From positions 85,562 to 149,561 of the forward strand of contig JXTB01000548.1 in NCBI GenBank assembly GCA_002914805.1: a stretch of 64,000 bases of DNA, given 5' to 3'. The first letter of the stretch is position 1; every line of letters begins with the position of its first letter. This DNA comes from Parasponia andersonii. Lineage: Eukaryota; Streptophyta; Magnoliopsida; Rosales; Cannabaceae. A program made the translations under genes and the position numbers. The notes beneath the pieces were generated by a model, which was not told the origin of the DNA, searched no databases, and saw only the letters and a list, made by a program, of their open reading frames with translations. Below, piece after piece: positions 37,700 to 50,740 of this stretch.

Positions 37700-40600
37700 A
37701 AAAATTCTTGTACTCCTAGGTCTTTTCTAACAAAGGACCTTTTTGGTTATTTTACCTTCCAGATAGGATTCGCAGATTGGTGAATGTATGGCTTCTAATA
37801 AGTTTAGATGCCTATCCTTAACCAATCATTGAATCATATTTAGATTAATATAATCGAAGAACAAATATGTTTTATTCTTAGTACTTACTCACTTTTTATG
37901 ATTATATTTATCATTTTCAATCTCACCATTATTAGCATCATATAATGAAAATAATTTAAGTCAATAAAAATGTCATTTAGCACAATTAAGAATATTATTC
38001 TTTCACATAGAAACTTTGTCGTTGAGACAAACAGAATAATATCATTTCATCAAGTATGAAACAAAAATCAAATTTTTCTTAAATGCTTGATAATTTTTCA
38101 TGTCCTAATTTATAAATTCATCAAATATGAATTTAAATATTTCTCATTTTATGTATAGACACTATAGCCATTGAAGTCCTTACTCTTAGCGAACTTACCT
38201 TCACTAAACCCTTTAGTTTCTATGGAACCCTTTGCAACAGACATGCAAACATGGTTAATGATTCTTGAATTCTATCCAAGATTTATTAAGTCATCCACTA
38301 AAATAAGTTAATGAATAATAAATTGTTATTACCTTCTAATCAAGTATTGTATAGGTATCCCTAACAATTTTCTTTCAATATTCTTGAATGCTATATAAGA
38401 AACATTTTCCTTTTAGCTAGAGATTAGAGAATTCACCTTTAGCTACTATAGTTTGGTGAAGATGTTCATTAGTTATCTCACTAAGATTTAGCATAATATT
38501 ATACTGGTTTGAATTCCTTAATTTCATGCTGTAATATATTAGACATCGTATGTCAACATATATCAATGAATTTTTTAGGAATTCTCCCACTACATATATG
38601 CTTTATTTTTCTTCACTAGTCTCACCAGTGAATGTTGATGAACATATAAGAGTAAAAACTTAATAACTTATCAGCTATAAGTACTGAATCTAGGTTATAT
38701 TAACCCAGACAACATAGTCTAACCATACAAATTATGTGAGTGTAAGTACAGTGGGTAAAAGAATTAAGGGCATATCTATTTGAATGAAAATAAATTAATC
38801 CATATAATAGCAAACATCATGCAACAAATATTTTGAATAATTAACATAATATAAAATAAAATATATAATATGCAAGTGAAGTATCCCTAGGACTATCACT
38901 AATATTCATGGTAATTCAACTTTCTATTAATTACAAGCCTCCTACAGGAAGTCATGCAATTAACAAGTCAAACTGAAATAATTTCATTTAGAAAATAAAA
39001 CAAATATCTCATATCCCATATTTCTAACTACCATTTAATTTAGTCATTTACTCTACTAACAAAAACTCCTACAGGAGGATATCAGTATTTCAAGTTGAGT
39101 GTATAACCATTGTTTCAATAATGAAGCTTTCTATATAAGACCGTCTCCTACGGGTGATCGGCCTCATATAGTCTACATAATACCTTATCCTAAGAAATTC
39201 ATTTCCAGTACTACCCGGACGAAAACTCTTCTACGGGAGCTCAACAAGATTCTGAAGCGAGGCTCATCTTAGTATATAATGAATCAATAATGGAGACCGT
39301 AGGTATCTCTTACCTTCTCCCACTCAATATTTTATAATTATGGATTTAATGATTTTACCCAGTTATCTAACGTACTTAGTAACCTAAAATCAGTTATGTA
39401 AGCATGTTCATATTTTGCATGTGAATAGCTCTAGTATCCCATATAACATGTTACTAAGATCATGTAATTAAATACTCTATATAGAATATGCATGCAATAT
39501 TATTTATATAATAATCAAGTATTAGCAGAATTTAATAAAATAAAAAAATTAATGATTATCAACCATTCTAGCATTTATTATTATTTAATAATTGAACAAT
39601 CTTTTTACAAAAGATATTATTAAATAATAACTGTGAGAGATAATATTTAAGTTTAAATAATTAAGATTTTCACAAAATCTAATTTATTTAATTAAAAGAT
39701 TTAATCCAAATTAAATCTCCTTAGATATTTCAAAAATTTGAATTCAACTATTGAATTTAAATTTTGAATTACAATTTTAATTATCTTACAATTAAAATAT
39801 CTCCTACTTATTAGATTTTCAAATTTGAAATTATCTCATAATCTTCAAATCATTATTTTAATCTGATTAAAATAAAATGTAAATTTTCTATTTAAATTTA
39901 AATTGGATAATATAGATATTTACTAATAAAAATATTCACAAGATTTAAATTAGATATGTACATGATTTAATCAAATGAAATTTTTTACAAATATCTATTA
40001 ATTTGAATTTAACTTTTAAATTTCAAAACTCAAATTAATTATCATATAATTAATATTGATTATCTAAAAGATTTAATCACATTAATCTGTTAGATTATAT
40101 CTAGATTTAAATTCAATATTTGAATTTCAAATCTTTAAATTAATTATCAGATAACTGATATAGATAATCTTATTAAATTTTGTAGATTATCTCTTGATTT
40201 AAATTCTACATTTGAATTTCAAATCATAAATTAATTATCAAATAATTAATGTAGTAATATTATCCAATCACATAAATTTAAATTTAGATTTATCTTATAA
40301 TATCTAATCATCATTTTTAATCATATTAAAAATAAATAGAAAATCCAAAATCCTACCAAATCTGAAATTATCTCATAATTTCTAATTATCCATTTTAATC
40401 TCATTAAAATTAACTCCAAACTTTAAATTCAAAATCAAATAGATTTGGATAGATAAGATATTCTTTCCAATTTTAATTTGAAATCTTTATAAGTTTTAAA
40501 TTTAAATTATTAAAGATTTAACTATTTAAATCTCCTATAATATCTTTAGATTTGAATTCAAATCAAATTCAAATTCAAACAAATAACTAATTATCTCATA

Positions 40601-41230
40601 AATAGTTTATCAAATATCTAACCAACTATTTTGAATTTGAAATTTTAAACATTATCACATAATATTTAAATTAAAAAATATATCTAATTAAAATTTTAAA
40701 TGATTTCGAATCAACTCTTAATTTTGAAATTTTATATTTTAATCGAATTAAAATATGTTTAAGATATAGATCTTATCTATATCTATTTAATTTAAAATTT
40801 TAGTTTTAGTAGATAATTAAATCCCTATTTATTTAAATTGATTTCCTTAAATAGTGGGATCTCATCTATATTTGAATTTGAAATCAAATCTATTTAAATA
40901 TGTAATCCTATCCATACTTAAATAGTCATTTAAATTTCCTTAAATCAAGTGATCTTATCCTTGATTTGAATTTATTAAAATTGAGGATCTTATCCTTAAT
41001 TTAAATCCTTCCATAAATTAAGGATCTTATCCTTAATTTAAATTCAAATATTTAAATTTCAAAATTAGAGAATATAAGATTTTCTGATACAATCTTATCC
41101 TATTAGATTAGTTACCAAAGTTTAAATTTCAAAAATTAGATAAGGTAACGAATTGAAATTTCCTAAATTATCTCTAATTCAAAATTCAAATAAGGAAATT
41201 TAAAATAGGAAATTATCTAAAATAGATAAT
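37700..41230. repeat. Extremely AT-rich interior of element 3 with about 90-106-bp periodicity
   Basis: Non-coding DNA made largely of AAATTT-, AATTTGAATT- and TTATCTAATT-like words. The word AAATTAATTATCA recurs at about 40032, 40138 and 40228, suggesting decayed tandem units. It occupies the place where gag, protease and integrase would be expected. Confidence 0.5.
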
Positions 41231-41880
41231 ATGATGTCAACGGCATCGGGATGCCGATCGGAACGCTGCTGCATAGTTCAAAACAAGCTAAAGGTCCGAA
41301 CGGGAAATCATAACGAGGACAATCCTCGGGATGTTATGCGGCCACACTCGGGACAATCCCAACTGCCGACGCACTCGCATAATGCTACATGGCCTCGCTC
41401 AGGACAAGCACAAAGCGACGACGGGGCTCGCATAGATTTCAACGACAAGCGTACAAGATGCTATGCATGTGGCTACGGAGGTGGGGCAAAGTGGCGCAGC
41501 TATGGGTACGAGACATCATTACATGCGGACGTATAGTCATACCTATATATGGCATAAAGAATGGGCCTTCGAGATGTCGCGCGGTCACATACGGAACTAA
41601 TTCCATATGCCAATAGATCACACACGACATTGGCATAGCTATGGGCACAAGATGAAGCGATCACAGGAGCGGGACGAAGCCCATGCGGCCATGAGAGTGG
41701 GCCGACACCCGTGTGGCTAGTGCACGAGGAACGAGCCAATACCCGTGCGACTAGCGTGCGGGGTTGCTCCCGTGCGGCCAATGCGCGGGGTTGCCACCAG
41801 CGCGGCCGTCGTGCAAGTCTCCACGTCACAGCAACACGAGCGGAGTGCACGACTCTCAGTATGCGCCGCGTCGTAGTGTT
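41231..41880. other. GC-rich island inside copia element 3
   Basis: About 650 bp of strikingly GC- and CpG-rich sequence between very AT-rich flanks, 0.4 to 1 kb inside the primer site. It contains loose repeats around CCCGTGCGGCCA, GTGCGGGGTTGC and TCGGGACAATCC. Overlapping open frames of 63-116 codons occur on both strands, as expected from GC-rich DNA; none has a recognisable motif. Origin and function are unknown. Confidence 0.6.
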
Positions 41881-42243
41881 TTTGAATCCAAAAAATCCGT
41901 AACTTATTTGTCAAATAGCTTTTCTCAAAAACTATGATACAATTAAAGATCAAATGACTTTCTACATATAGTTTTATCAAGAACATAAAACATAAACAAA
42001 TAGAAAATCAAGAACATGCTAGAATCATAATCAAAAACAAATCACATGCTCATAAACTCATAGTAACATCTAATTGATTATCATTTAAACTCATTAAATC
42101 AATCAATCATCATACATAATAGAGCATACTCATAAATATGAACAAGACCAAACATAACCATAGAGATCACCATGGAAATCAAATATCATCAAACTTTAAG
42201 AGAATAAACATGAACAAGATATGCTAGATCATTGAAAACCTTT

Positions 42244-42257
42244 GCTCTCTGATACCA
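42244..42257 (-). promoter_or_regulatory. Primer binding site of element 3
   Basis: TGGTATCAGAGAGC on the minus strand, two bases inside the 5' LTR. It matches the 3' end of initiator methionine tRNA, the usual copia primer. Confidence 0.85.
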
Positions 42258-42259
42258 AT

Positions 42260-43929
42260 TGCTGAAAATTCTGAATCAATAAATTTTGAAAAATGATTTT
42301 TCGAAAACGATTTTTCGTAGTTTTGTAAACAAATCAAAAACACAGCGAAATAGGTATTTTAAAATTTTCTTGAAATTTTACAAAACAAAAATGTAGGATC
42401 GTTGATCTAACATAAATCAATTCATGGATCTTGGTTTAGATAAAACCTGGAAGTGCTTTACAACTATTGAGCCTTCCCATCTATTCTTTAGAGCCCGTTG
42501 AATGATCCGATTTGTGGACACTTTCTTGATTCCCAATGAGAGATGAGTGAATAATCTGGAAGATGATTTTCCTTCTCCTTGAGTGCACGTCTACGACCAT
42601 AGGTATCTCTCCCATAGTGGCCATAAATGAATACAAGACTTCTCCTGCGACGGCTCGTCTCTTCCACTCTCTCTTTTTCTTTCTGTCACATGAAAAAGCA
42701 CAATTACTGTGCATGAGTGGCGTGTACAACTCTTAGAGTGACTTAGGAGAACTTTTCTCTGAATTATTTAAAGAGATGTAAACCCTAATGGGCTTATTAG
42801 GCTCAACTGACCATTCAATTAATTATTAGGTTATGTGTGAGCTAGACAAGGGACTTTATGGATCCAAACAGTCTAAGCTCCAATGGGCCAACTATCCATA
42901 ATCATAATTAACTCTTAATTATGACTGGGCCATATCCATTAATATTGGGGCACTCCACTATAGACCCAATATTGCACTCTTAGACTAAATGTCATATATT
43001 TTCTGTGAAGCTAATTAACACTTTAATTAACTTGATCTATTTAGCATATCCTATACCTACAAATATACCCCCGATGTAATGCCGTACTAGTGAGGTGAAA
43101 TTACCGTACTACCCCTCTAGTACATATTTACCTTTGAGTTGCCATTTTTCATCTAATGGATAATAATTGACTACGGTGTTTGTAACTGCCCATACAAACA
43201 CAGTCAAATTCACAAAGTAAATACTTGGCGCCTGGTTTTTTATTATCCAAGTCCTTGAAAAAACTCAAAGTGACATTATATGCTTGATGTCCAAATCATG
43301 AAAGACGTTCTCGTCAATTCACAAATCTTATCTTCCAAGATACCGGAGTTTGAACCATATAATCGGAACTAGTCCTTTAGTAAGTCAAAAAGATAAAACT
43401 CATGAAAGCAAGTCTGACAATCACTAGAATTAAGGTAATCTTGCAATAGTACTAAATTAGTGAAAGATAGAATATTGAGTTACAGCACTTAACCTCAAAT
43501 TCTATTTTTTTCACTTGGTCCAGTTCAATGCACTTATAACTTTCTTATAATGTACTAGTGTTTCTATCCAAAGTCAGATACTTCGATGATTAGAGACTTC
43601 ATCAATCCTGTTGAAATAGACAATACTACATTCTATGGAAAAATAAATTATTCCATCTTTATTTGCAGAATATGAACTTTTAATTTAGACATAATGAAAT
43701 AAAGAATTTAGTCTCCCACATGTGAACACTTCACACTTACAATTATTTATTACTTATTATTAGTCATGGAAACTTTTAGATGTTTGCATAATAGAAAACA
43801 TAAACAAACATGTATATTATTGAGATATAATATAAAATTTATTAATAATAAATAGATAACACTTAAATCCAATAAATATTGTTTAAAATGCGAAACAAAG
43901 AAACTGCTTTCTAGGGCATATTCTCAACA
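42260..43929 (-). repeat. 5' LTR of copia element 3
   Basis: 1670 bp, TGCTGAAAATT...CTCAACA in plus orientation. Partner of 34561-36226. Confidence 0.88.
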
Positions 43930-44010
43930 CTCATATAGTCAATTATTTTGAGAAAATTTTTGAATATTCCTGAGCCAATCTTCCGCTGCAGAAATCGTTT
44001 TAAAACTATC
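43930..44010 (+). repeat. Solo LTR family S, copy 1, right part
   Basis: Resumes with CTCATATAGTCAATT, which matches CTCATATAATCAATT of copy 2 (minus strand near 59695), and continues to about AAATCGTTTTAAAA. The right limit is approximate because the sequence runs into the Reina-like LTR. Confidence 0.65.
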
Positions 44011-46560
44011 ACAAAGAAGAGAGGGACTAAGAAAGAAAGGACATAGAAGGGAAGGGACAACAGTAGAGAAGACGAGGAGGGATTGGAAGATTTGTATTTT
44101 ATTTAATTCATATTTGATATAAACCCCGCCAATAATCGTGACAAAGCCTAGTACCAACTAAGGAATTCCAACCCAAGATCACCAAGTCATAAGAATATTA
44201 AATCTTGACTCCTTACTCAGCATGATAAGAATTAAGAACTACGATAAATTAAAGACGCCACACAAAAAATTCCTCAAGAACCACTCAAGAATCAATATAA
44301 TAAGTCTAGTTGTTTTGAACACCACAAGAGTTAACTTGATAAGTTCAAGAATCTTCTCAAAAATGAAGAAAACACGATTAACTTGCAATATTATCGATCA
44401 CTATCCTGCCAAAAAATGTACAAGGCTCTCTCCTTTATATAGGAGTCGATTTTAACTCTAATTTAAGGTAAACTAATATTATTTTGACATGTAGCAACCC
44501 TTCTCAAAAATAAAAATAATTAAATCTGAAAATAACTAAATCTGAATTAAAGAAGTTTCCTACAAGTACAAAGGACTTATAAAAAAGTGTAGACTTCAGT
44601 TGGACTCTTCTAGAACCTTAATCATAGTAACTAGGCTCTCTTAAATCTAATTTGGGCTTACATCGGGTTTCCATACATTACTCATCTCTCCAATATATTG
44701 AATTTGCCCATTTAACGCCTCTTTGAGTCTCTTGGCACTAAGTTTTGTGATCAGCCCACTTGGTAAGCTTAATGGATCATATGATTCTGCCTTTGAGTTC
44801 CTCCACCCCACATGAATGCTCTTTTTCTTACATGTGCGGTTGAGCAGTAGCTTCATTTGCATCATTCTCCCCCTCTTGAAAAGGATTTGTCCTGAAATCA
44901 TCACCTGCATTGAAAAGAGATAAGTCAGCAATGTTTAAACTAGCACTAACACCATACTCACTTGGTAATTCTAGTTTGTAGGCATTATCATTGATGCGTT
45001 CCACCACTCAAAATGGTCCATCTCCTCGAGGAAGGAGTTTTGAATGTCGTTGCTCCGGAAGAACGATCTTTCCACAAGTGCACCCAGACCCAATCTCCTA
45101 GTTTAAATACTACCCTTTTACGTCCCTTGTTGGCTTGATAGACATATTATTCGATCCTTCTTTCAATATTCAACGTTGCCCTTGTATGAATCTGTTTCAC
45201 CAATTCAGCTTTCTTATTGCCATCTAAGTTTGCACGTTCACTCAAAGGTAAAGGGGTTAAATCCAAAGGTGACAATGGATTAAATCCGTAAACAATTTCA
45301 AATGGTGAAAACTTTGTTACAGAATGTATACTCCAAATTAAGCAAATACAACATGTCGCAAATAATCTTCCTATGTTTTCAAGTTCTTCTTAATGATAGC
45401 ACGCAACAAAGAAGACAAAGTCCTATTCACTACTTCAGTTTGACCATTAGTTTGTGGATGACAAGTAGTAGAAAATAATAACTTGGTTCCTAACTTTCCC
45501 CAAAAAGTCTTCCAAAAGTAACTTAAGAACTTAGCATCTCTATCAGAATCAATGGTCCTAGGCATGCCATGCAACCTTACAATTTCTTTAAAGAATAGAT
45601 CAGTTATATGTGATGCATCATTAGTTTTATGACATGCAATGAAATGCACCATCTTAGAAAACTTATCTACCACTATAAAGATTGAATCTCTCCCCCTCTT
45701 AGTCCTAGATAAACTCAAAACAAAATCCATAGAAATATCAGTCCAAGATTCACTAGGTATAGGCAGAGGGGTATACAAACCATGGGTTTTCAACTTAGAT
45801 TTAGCTTATTTACAAGTGATACACTTTTCACATATATTTTTAACATCACATTTCATATGAGGCCAAAACAAATGTTCATAAAAAATATGTAAAGTCTTAG
45901 CCACAACAAAATGGCCCATCAAACCACCACTATGAGCTTCTCTCATAAGTAATTCACGCAAAAAACACATAGGCATACACAGTTTATTCTCTCCAAACAA
46001 AAATCCATCATGCCTATAGAACTTACCAAATGCTATTTTTTTATATGCATTGAATACATTACCAAAATCAGAATCTTGTGCATATAAATCCTTAATATAC
46101 TCAAAGCCAAGTAATTTTGTATCTAAAGTAAAAAGTAAGGCATACCCTCAGGACAATGCATAAGCTACAACATTTTCTTTACTTTGTCTGTATTTGATTA
46201 CATAAGAAAATATTTCAATAAATTTTACCCACTTTGCGTGGTGTTTATTCAGTTTTAATGTCCCTTCAAATGCTTTAAGAATTCATGATCAGTGTGAATA
46301 ACAAATTCTTTCGGCCATAGATAATGCTTCCAAGTTTCCAAAGCTCTCACTAAAGCGTACATCTCCTTATCATAAGTAGGATAATTTAGAGCTACCCCAC
46401 TCAATTTTTCACTGAAGTATACAACTGGATATCCTTCTTACATTAAGACGGCTCCAACACCTATTCCTGAAGCATCAGACTCAATTTCAAAAGTTTTAGC
46501 GAAATTAGATAAAACAAGTAAAGGTGCATTAGTTAACTTTTTTATTTTCTTTTCACCGTT
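44010..46560 (-). mobile_element. Ty3/gypsy (Reina-like) relic
   Basis: Minus-strand order is RNase H (about 46540-46140, [13 protein letters not shown]), the zinc-finger lead-in of integrase (46000-45806), the integrase core (45793-45371, with [43 protein letters not shown]) and the polyprotein end (to about 44647, KLSAKRLKEALNG). The core wording is that of Reina-clade plant chromoviruses. The non-coding 44010-44640 includes CTATATAAAGGAGAGAG on the minus strand and is probably its 3' LTR. RT, protease and gag are absent. Remaining frames carry several breaks. Confidence 0.85.
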
Positions 46561-47439
46561 TCTCTCTCTCTTTTATATTCCATATATTATTTTTTATTCA
46601 TTTTGTTTCATTTTTTTTCCTGTTATCAGGAATCGTGCCTTTTATGTAAATACTTTGCTAGATAGATTATATCAACTAATTAAGGTTGTGATTTTGTTGC
46701 TAAAACTTATTATAATTAGATCCTAATCAGAACCTATAAATTGTTAATATGAAATTTTAGATGTGCTATTTTAGTTGTATACAATGTTTAAATTACATTT
46801 TGTTTCCTTATAATAAGTGTTTTAGTATATTAATTATTTTGGTTCATTATGATTTTTTTTATTATTAAAAATTGTAACTATGTAAAGCTAGATGCAATAC
46901 ACAGATTGGTAAAATCATATTTTGGGCATAATATTTTTGGCAGTATATAATCAAAGTCTTTAAAATTACATAGAAAACATTAGATAATACATATAACAAA
47001 ATTCTATAGACACCAATAATAAAATTTCTTAAATAACTTTACAACAAAATTAATTACAATCTTTTATTTTCTTCCCTCAACTTTTGGCAGTCTTCCTCTA
47101 TAGTAAGCTTCTACTTTCTTCTCAGACAATAAAAGGAACTAAAATCTCGATCAATGAGGTACAACTGATTGTTTGTTGTCATTATAATTATACACTATAA
47201 AAAGATTAATATGTCTAAATAGGTATATGTGTTTACAAAAGAAATTGGCTCAGATATATACAAATATTATCAATATATGGCAAATCTATTGGATGATCCA
47301 TGTGCAAATGCTTATTCAACTACATGAGAAACTGTTTTTTGCAAAGTTAGATGTTTCTACCAATCGGATAAACATACAAAAGATTCTGAACATATATCTA
47401 AATTTACCATATACGCTATATCATCGTATATAACAAAGA
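46561..47439. other. Intergenic, nothing recognised
   Basis: AT-rich DNA beyond the Reina-like relic. Short open frames only, none with a motif. Confidence 0.4.
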
Positions 47440-50400
47440 TGATATTACTGGAATATAAATAAAGGCCTTTTTTTTTAAAAAAAAAAAAAAGAAGATTTAA
47501 TAAGGGAAAAAGAGCAATTTTTTTAGAAGAGAAAAATCAGAGGAAATAAGTGAGATAATAAATAAATTAAAAAAAAAAGAGGTAGACAAAATTACAAGCT
47601 AGCTGTAAAAATATAGTAGAATCATAGAGAACAAAAAGGAATAATAATAATAATAATAAAAGTGATAATAATAAAAGAGGTAATTCAGTTTTAAACACAT
47701 TTTCTTTTCAAAGCCTTGGTATTGTATCTTTTTAGACAGAATAATTAAGGGGAGAAAAAATATTAAATACCAAAGAGAGTACATAGAATATATATATATA
47801 TATAGTTTAAGAGATCTTTTTAACAGAGAAAACTTTGAAGCCTATATGGATGGAAATTTTCAGGAAGTTGGCATTTTATTTCGTGTGATAAGAAATTAAT
47901 AATTATCATCGCCAATTGTACAAAAGACTACAAGATATTATCGAAAGAAGTTGAACAAGACCAAGAGAGGAAGACATGTATAATGTAAAAAAAAAAAAAA
48001 AGGATGGAGGACAAATCAAGAGGACAATAGACCGGAAGAAAGTAATGGTCAGAACCATGTATAACAAAGAATCAAAAGAGCCAAGCTAGTCCAATGACTA
48101 GAAAAAATAACAATTATTTCTGAGCACAGGGCAAGGCAAAGGAATAATATACTCAGATAACTACCAATCGATAGAACAATAGAAGAAATGGTAAAACTAC
48201 CCTGAAGTTATGTCTAATTCCTGAAGCAAAATTAACACAGAATCAAGGCACAAATTCGGGAATGAAAAGACCAAAAGCCACAGTCATACCCAGACCATGG
48301 AAATGATCCCAAGGGTAAAGGCGCAAAAATAGAGGAGTCACTATTATTTGTACAATGAAAATAATTGTTTGCACAATGTAACCATACTCAACTTTATTTA
48401 TATGAAAATAAATAATAAATAATGGTAGAAACATTTAACATAAATTCCAAAAGAGAGATACTATAATACATAGAAGTATTAAATAAAGCATACAAAAGTT
48501 GTCTATATTAAAGAGAATGTTTAAACAGTCCATATTAAAGAGGAGTATAACAAAATCTGAGTAAATTCGAAGCCAAGATTACGAACAGAAGAATAAACAT
48601 TGAAACAATGTCTAGAAATTAAAAATGCAACAATATCTACCTAAATTCAAAACCAACAATATAGTGTAATAAAAAGCTCTCATAATATATAACACTTAAT
48701 AGGATGACAGAAAGTTTTAAAGACCTTAACAACTCATAATAAAAAAAAAGAATAGAAATTGATTAAGAGAATAACAGAGTATAACTATAACTAAAAGGCT
48801 ATAATAAATACTCATAATACCTGAAATTGTTGATGAGAAATGCTCGTCAAACGAACTCCAGGAAAATACAGCTTATGTGAAGGTTAAAATAGAGGGTAAA
48901 AGCACAGTAAACACAATCAAGGGAGAGAGCAATGGACTCAATAAACTTAGAGTAAGAATTAAGATAGAAATAAGTAAAGTGTACAAAGTAAATAAATAAT
49001 TTTACTATATATAATCAAAGGGCAGTATGACCGAAATAAGAAATATTAAAAAAAAGAGGAAGGGACACACGGCAACATGTAAAGCTAAGAGGAAATAAAA
49101 ATCTATATTCTTTAAATTAAAAAAAAAAAAAGAGGAAAAAAAGGTACTCAAAGACTTACTGAATACGATATTCTAATTTTTTTTCACGTTTTTTTTTATT
49201 GTTTCCTTTCAAATAATAGTAACAATAAAATATCAGCAGAGCATTAAACCAAAAGTATGAAATCATAAATACTAAATGACATGAAATTTAAAGAATAAAT
49301 ATATACAATAATTAACACTAAAATATCTAAAAAAGATACTAAATATTAGGCCAAAGGAATTAAAAAATATAATAGATTATCTCAACATAAACTCTAAACA
49401 ATTTTAGAAATATCTATTTCAAAAATAATCGGTAAAGCCTAATCAATTCCATATACATACAAACACAAATAAAAGTAAACAAAAAATGTGACCCTCTTTT
49501 TTTGTTTTTTCTTTTCGAATAATAGTAGCGACAAAATATCAACACAATATTAAATTAGAGATATCAGATCATGAATACCAAAAAAGACAAATCACTAAAA
49601 AAACACGGATTATAATTAACACCAATATATCTTAAAAAGATAACAAATATCAACTAAAAGGAATTAAAAAATATAACACATTATCTCAGGAATAAACTCG
49701 TAAAAAAATTGTGAAAATTTCTATAGTAAAAATAATCAACAAAGATGGAATCAATTTCACATGCATACAAAGAAAACTAAGACTAAACTAAGAATAACCC
49801 TAGATAGAATGAATATATGATAAACAAATGATAAAACAACAAATTTTGAAACTGAAAAAAATACTAGGGGCAAAGAGCAAATCACCAGTATTTAAATCTA
49901 ACCAACCAAGGCAAGGGCTATAAATAAAGACCCCTGAAACATAAGATAAAAGAGGGAAAAAAACCCATCAACAAAAAAATGCAAGACCAAAAAAATTTGA
50001 AAGAAGGAGAAAAAGAATATATATCGAAGAAAACCAAAAAAATCATCAGAAGAAAGTGAAAAAGAAATAAGAGCCCTTACTTTAACAGAAGCAAAAGCAC
50101 AAAATGAAAGAAAAAAGACGTTTTGGAAAAAACAATGAGGAAGATGAACAATTGAGAGAGAGAGATAAAGATAGAGAGAGAGAGAGGCAATAAAAACACA
50201 TCAAGAAGATAAAAGAAAGAGAGAAAAGGGATAAATACTAAGTCTAACGGAGAATCCAAAGAGCCAAGACGGTGAAAAAACCAAAAAAGCAGGAGCCCAA
50301 ATCTCAGCCAAGGACAAAACACGAAAGGACAATATTGTCAAGGAGCAATAAAAATGGCTCAAAATGACCAAAAAACCATTCTCAATCCCTCAACCAAAAC

Positions 50401-50740
50401 AAACACAGAAGGACAATTGAGTCAAGCCACAAATTAGCCAAATAAAAAGACCAAATGACTTCAATCAAAGAAAGACCACAAAAGAGATTTCAAGGGCAAA
50501 AACATAACAACAGAAAAAGGAACTTAAAAGACTAAAAAGTCACAATCAAACACAAACCACAGTATAAATCCAAAAGGGCAAAAGCGTAAAAACAAAATAA
50601 ACACTATTATGCAAAAAGACCAAAAAGCCAACTCAAGCACAAATTACGGAAGACATCCCAAAAGCAAAAGCGTAAAAACAAAGGAATCATTATTATTTAT
50701 ACAGTAAAAACAGTTGTTTGCACAATGTAAACCCGCTTCT
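47440..50740. repeat. A-rich, strand-asymmetric 3.3-kb tract
   Basis: The plus strand is dominated by A and purine-rich words over more than 3 kb, with A-runs and TAA repeats (47641-47660). Two phrases suggest old internal duplication. TTGTTTGCACAATGTAA ends similar 90-bp segments at about 48290-48380 and 50640-50720. A segment of about 300 bp starting near 49190 recurs, diverged, from about 49495 (AATAATAGTA anchors 306 bp apart). The longest minus-strand frame (50322-50077) is hydrophobic simply because the strand is T-rich. No gene recognised; possibly a decayed transposon. Confidence 0.4.

Larger units (their letters stand above)
34561..43929 (-). mobile_element. LTR-bounded copia fossil, 9.4 kb, minus (element 3)
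   Basis: Two LTRs of about 1.67 kb (34561-36226 and 42260-43929) flank a 6-kb interior, and CTCAT flanks the whole on both sides (34556-34560 and 43930-43934). The primer site TGGTATCAGAGAGC lies on the minus strand at 42257-42244, complementary to initiator tRNA-Met, so the right LTR is the 5' one. The left end of the interior has the copia signature: RNase H end (FVDPFTKSL-like, about 36310) then a GCAAGTAGGAGAT polypurine tract against the 3' LTR. RT/integrase traces reach to about 37700. The rest is non-coding. LTRs differ at roughly one site in ten to twenty where I compared them, so it is old. Many breaks. Confidence 0.88.

Noticed and set aside
41231-41986. Overlapping open frames of 63-116 codons on both strands in the GC-rich island
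   Set aside because: High GC removes stop codons on both strands; no homology, and no single frame is favoured.
50077-50322. 81-codon hydrophobic minus-strand frame
   Set aside because: Expected on the T-rich strand of an A-rich tract; no motif.
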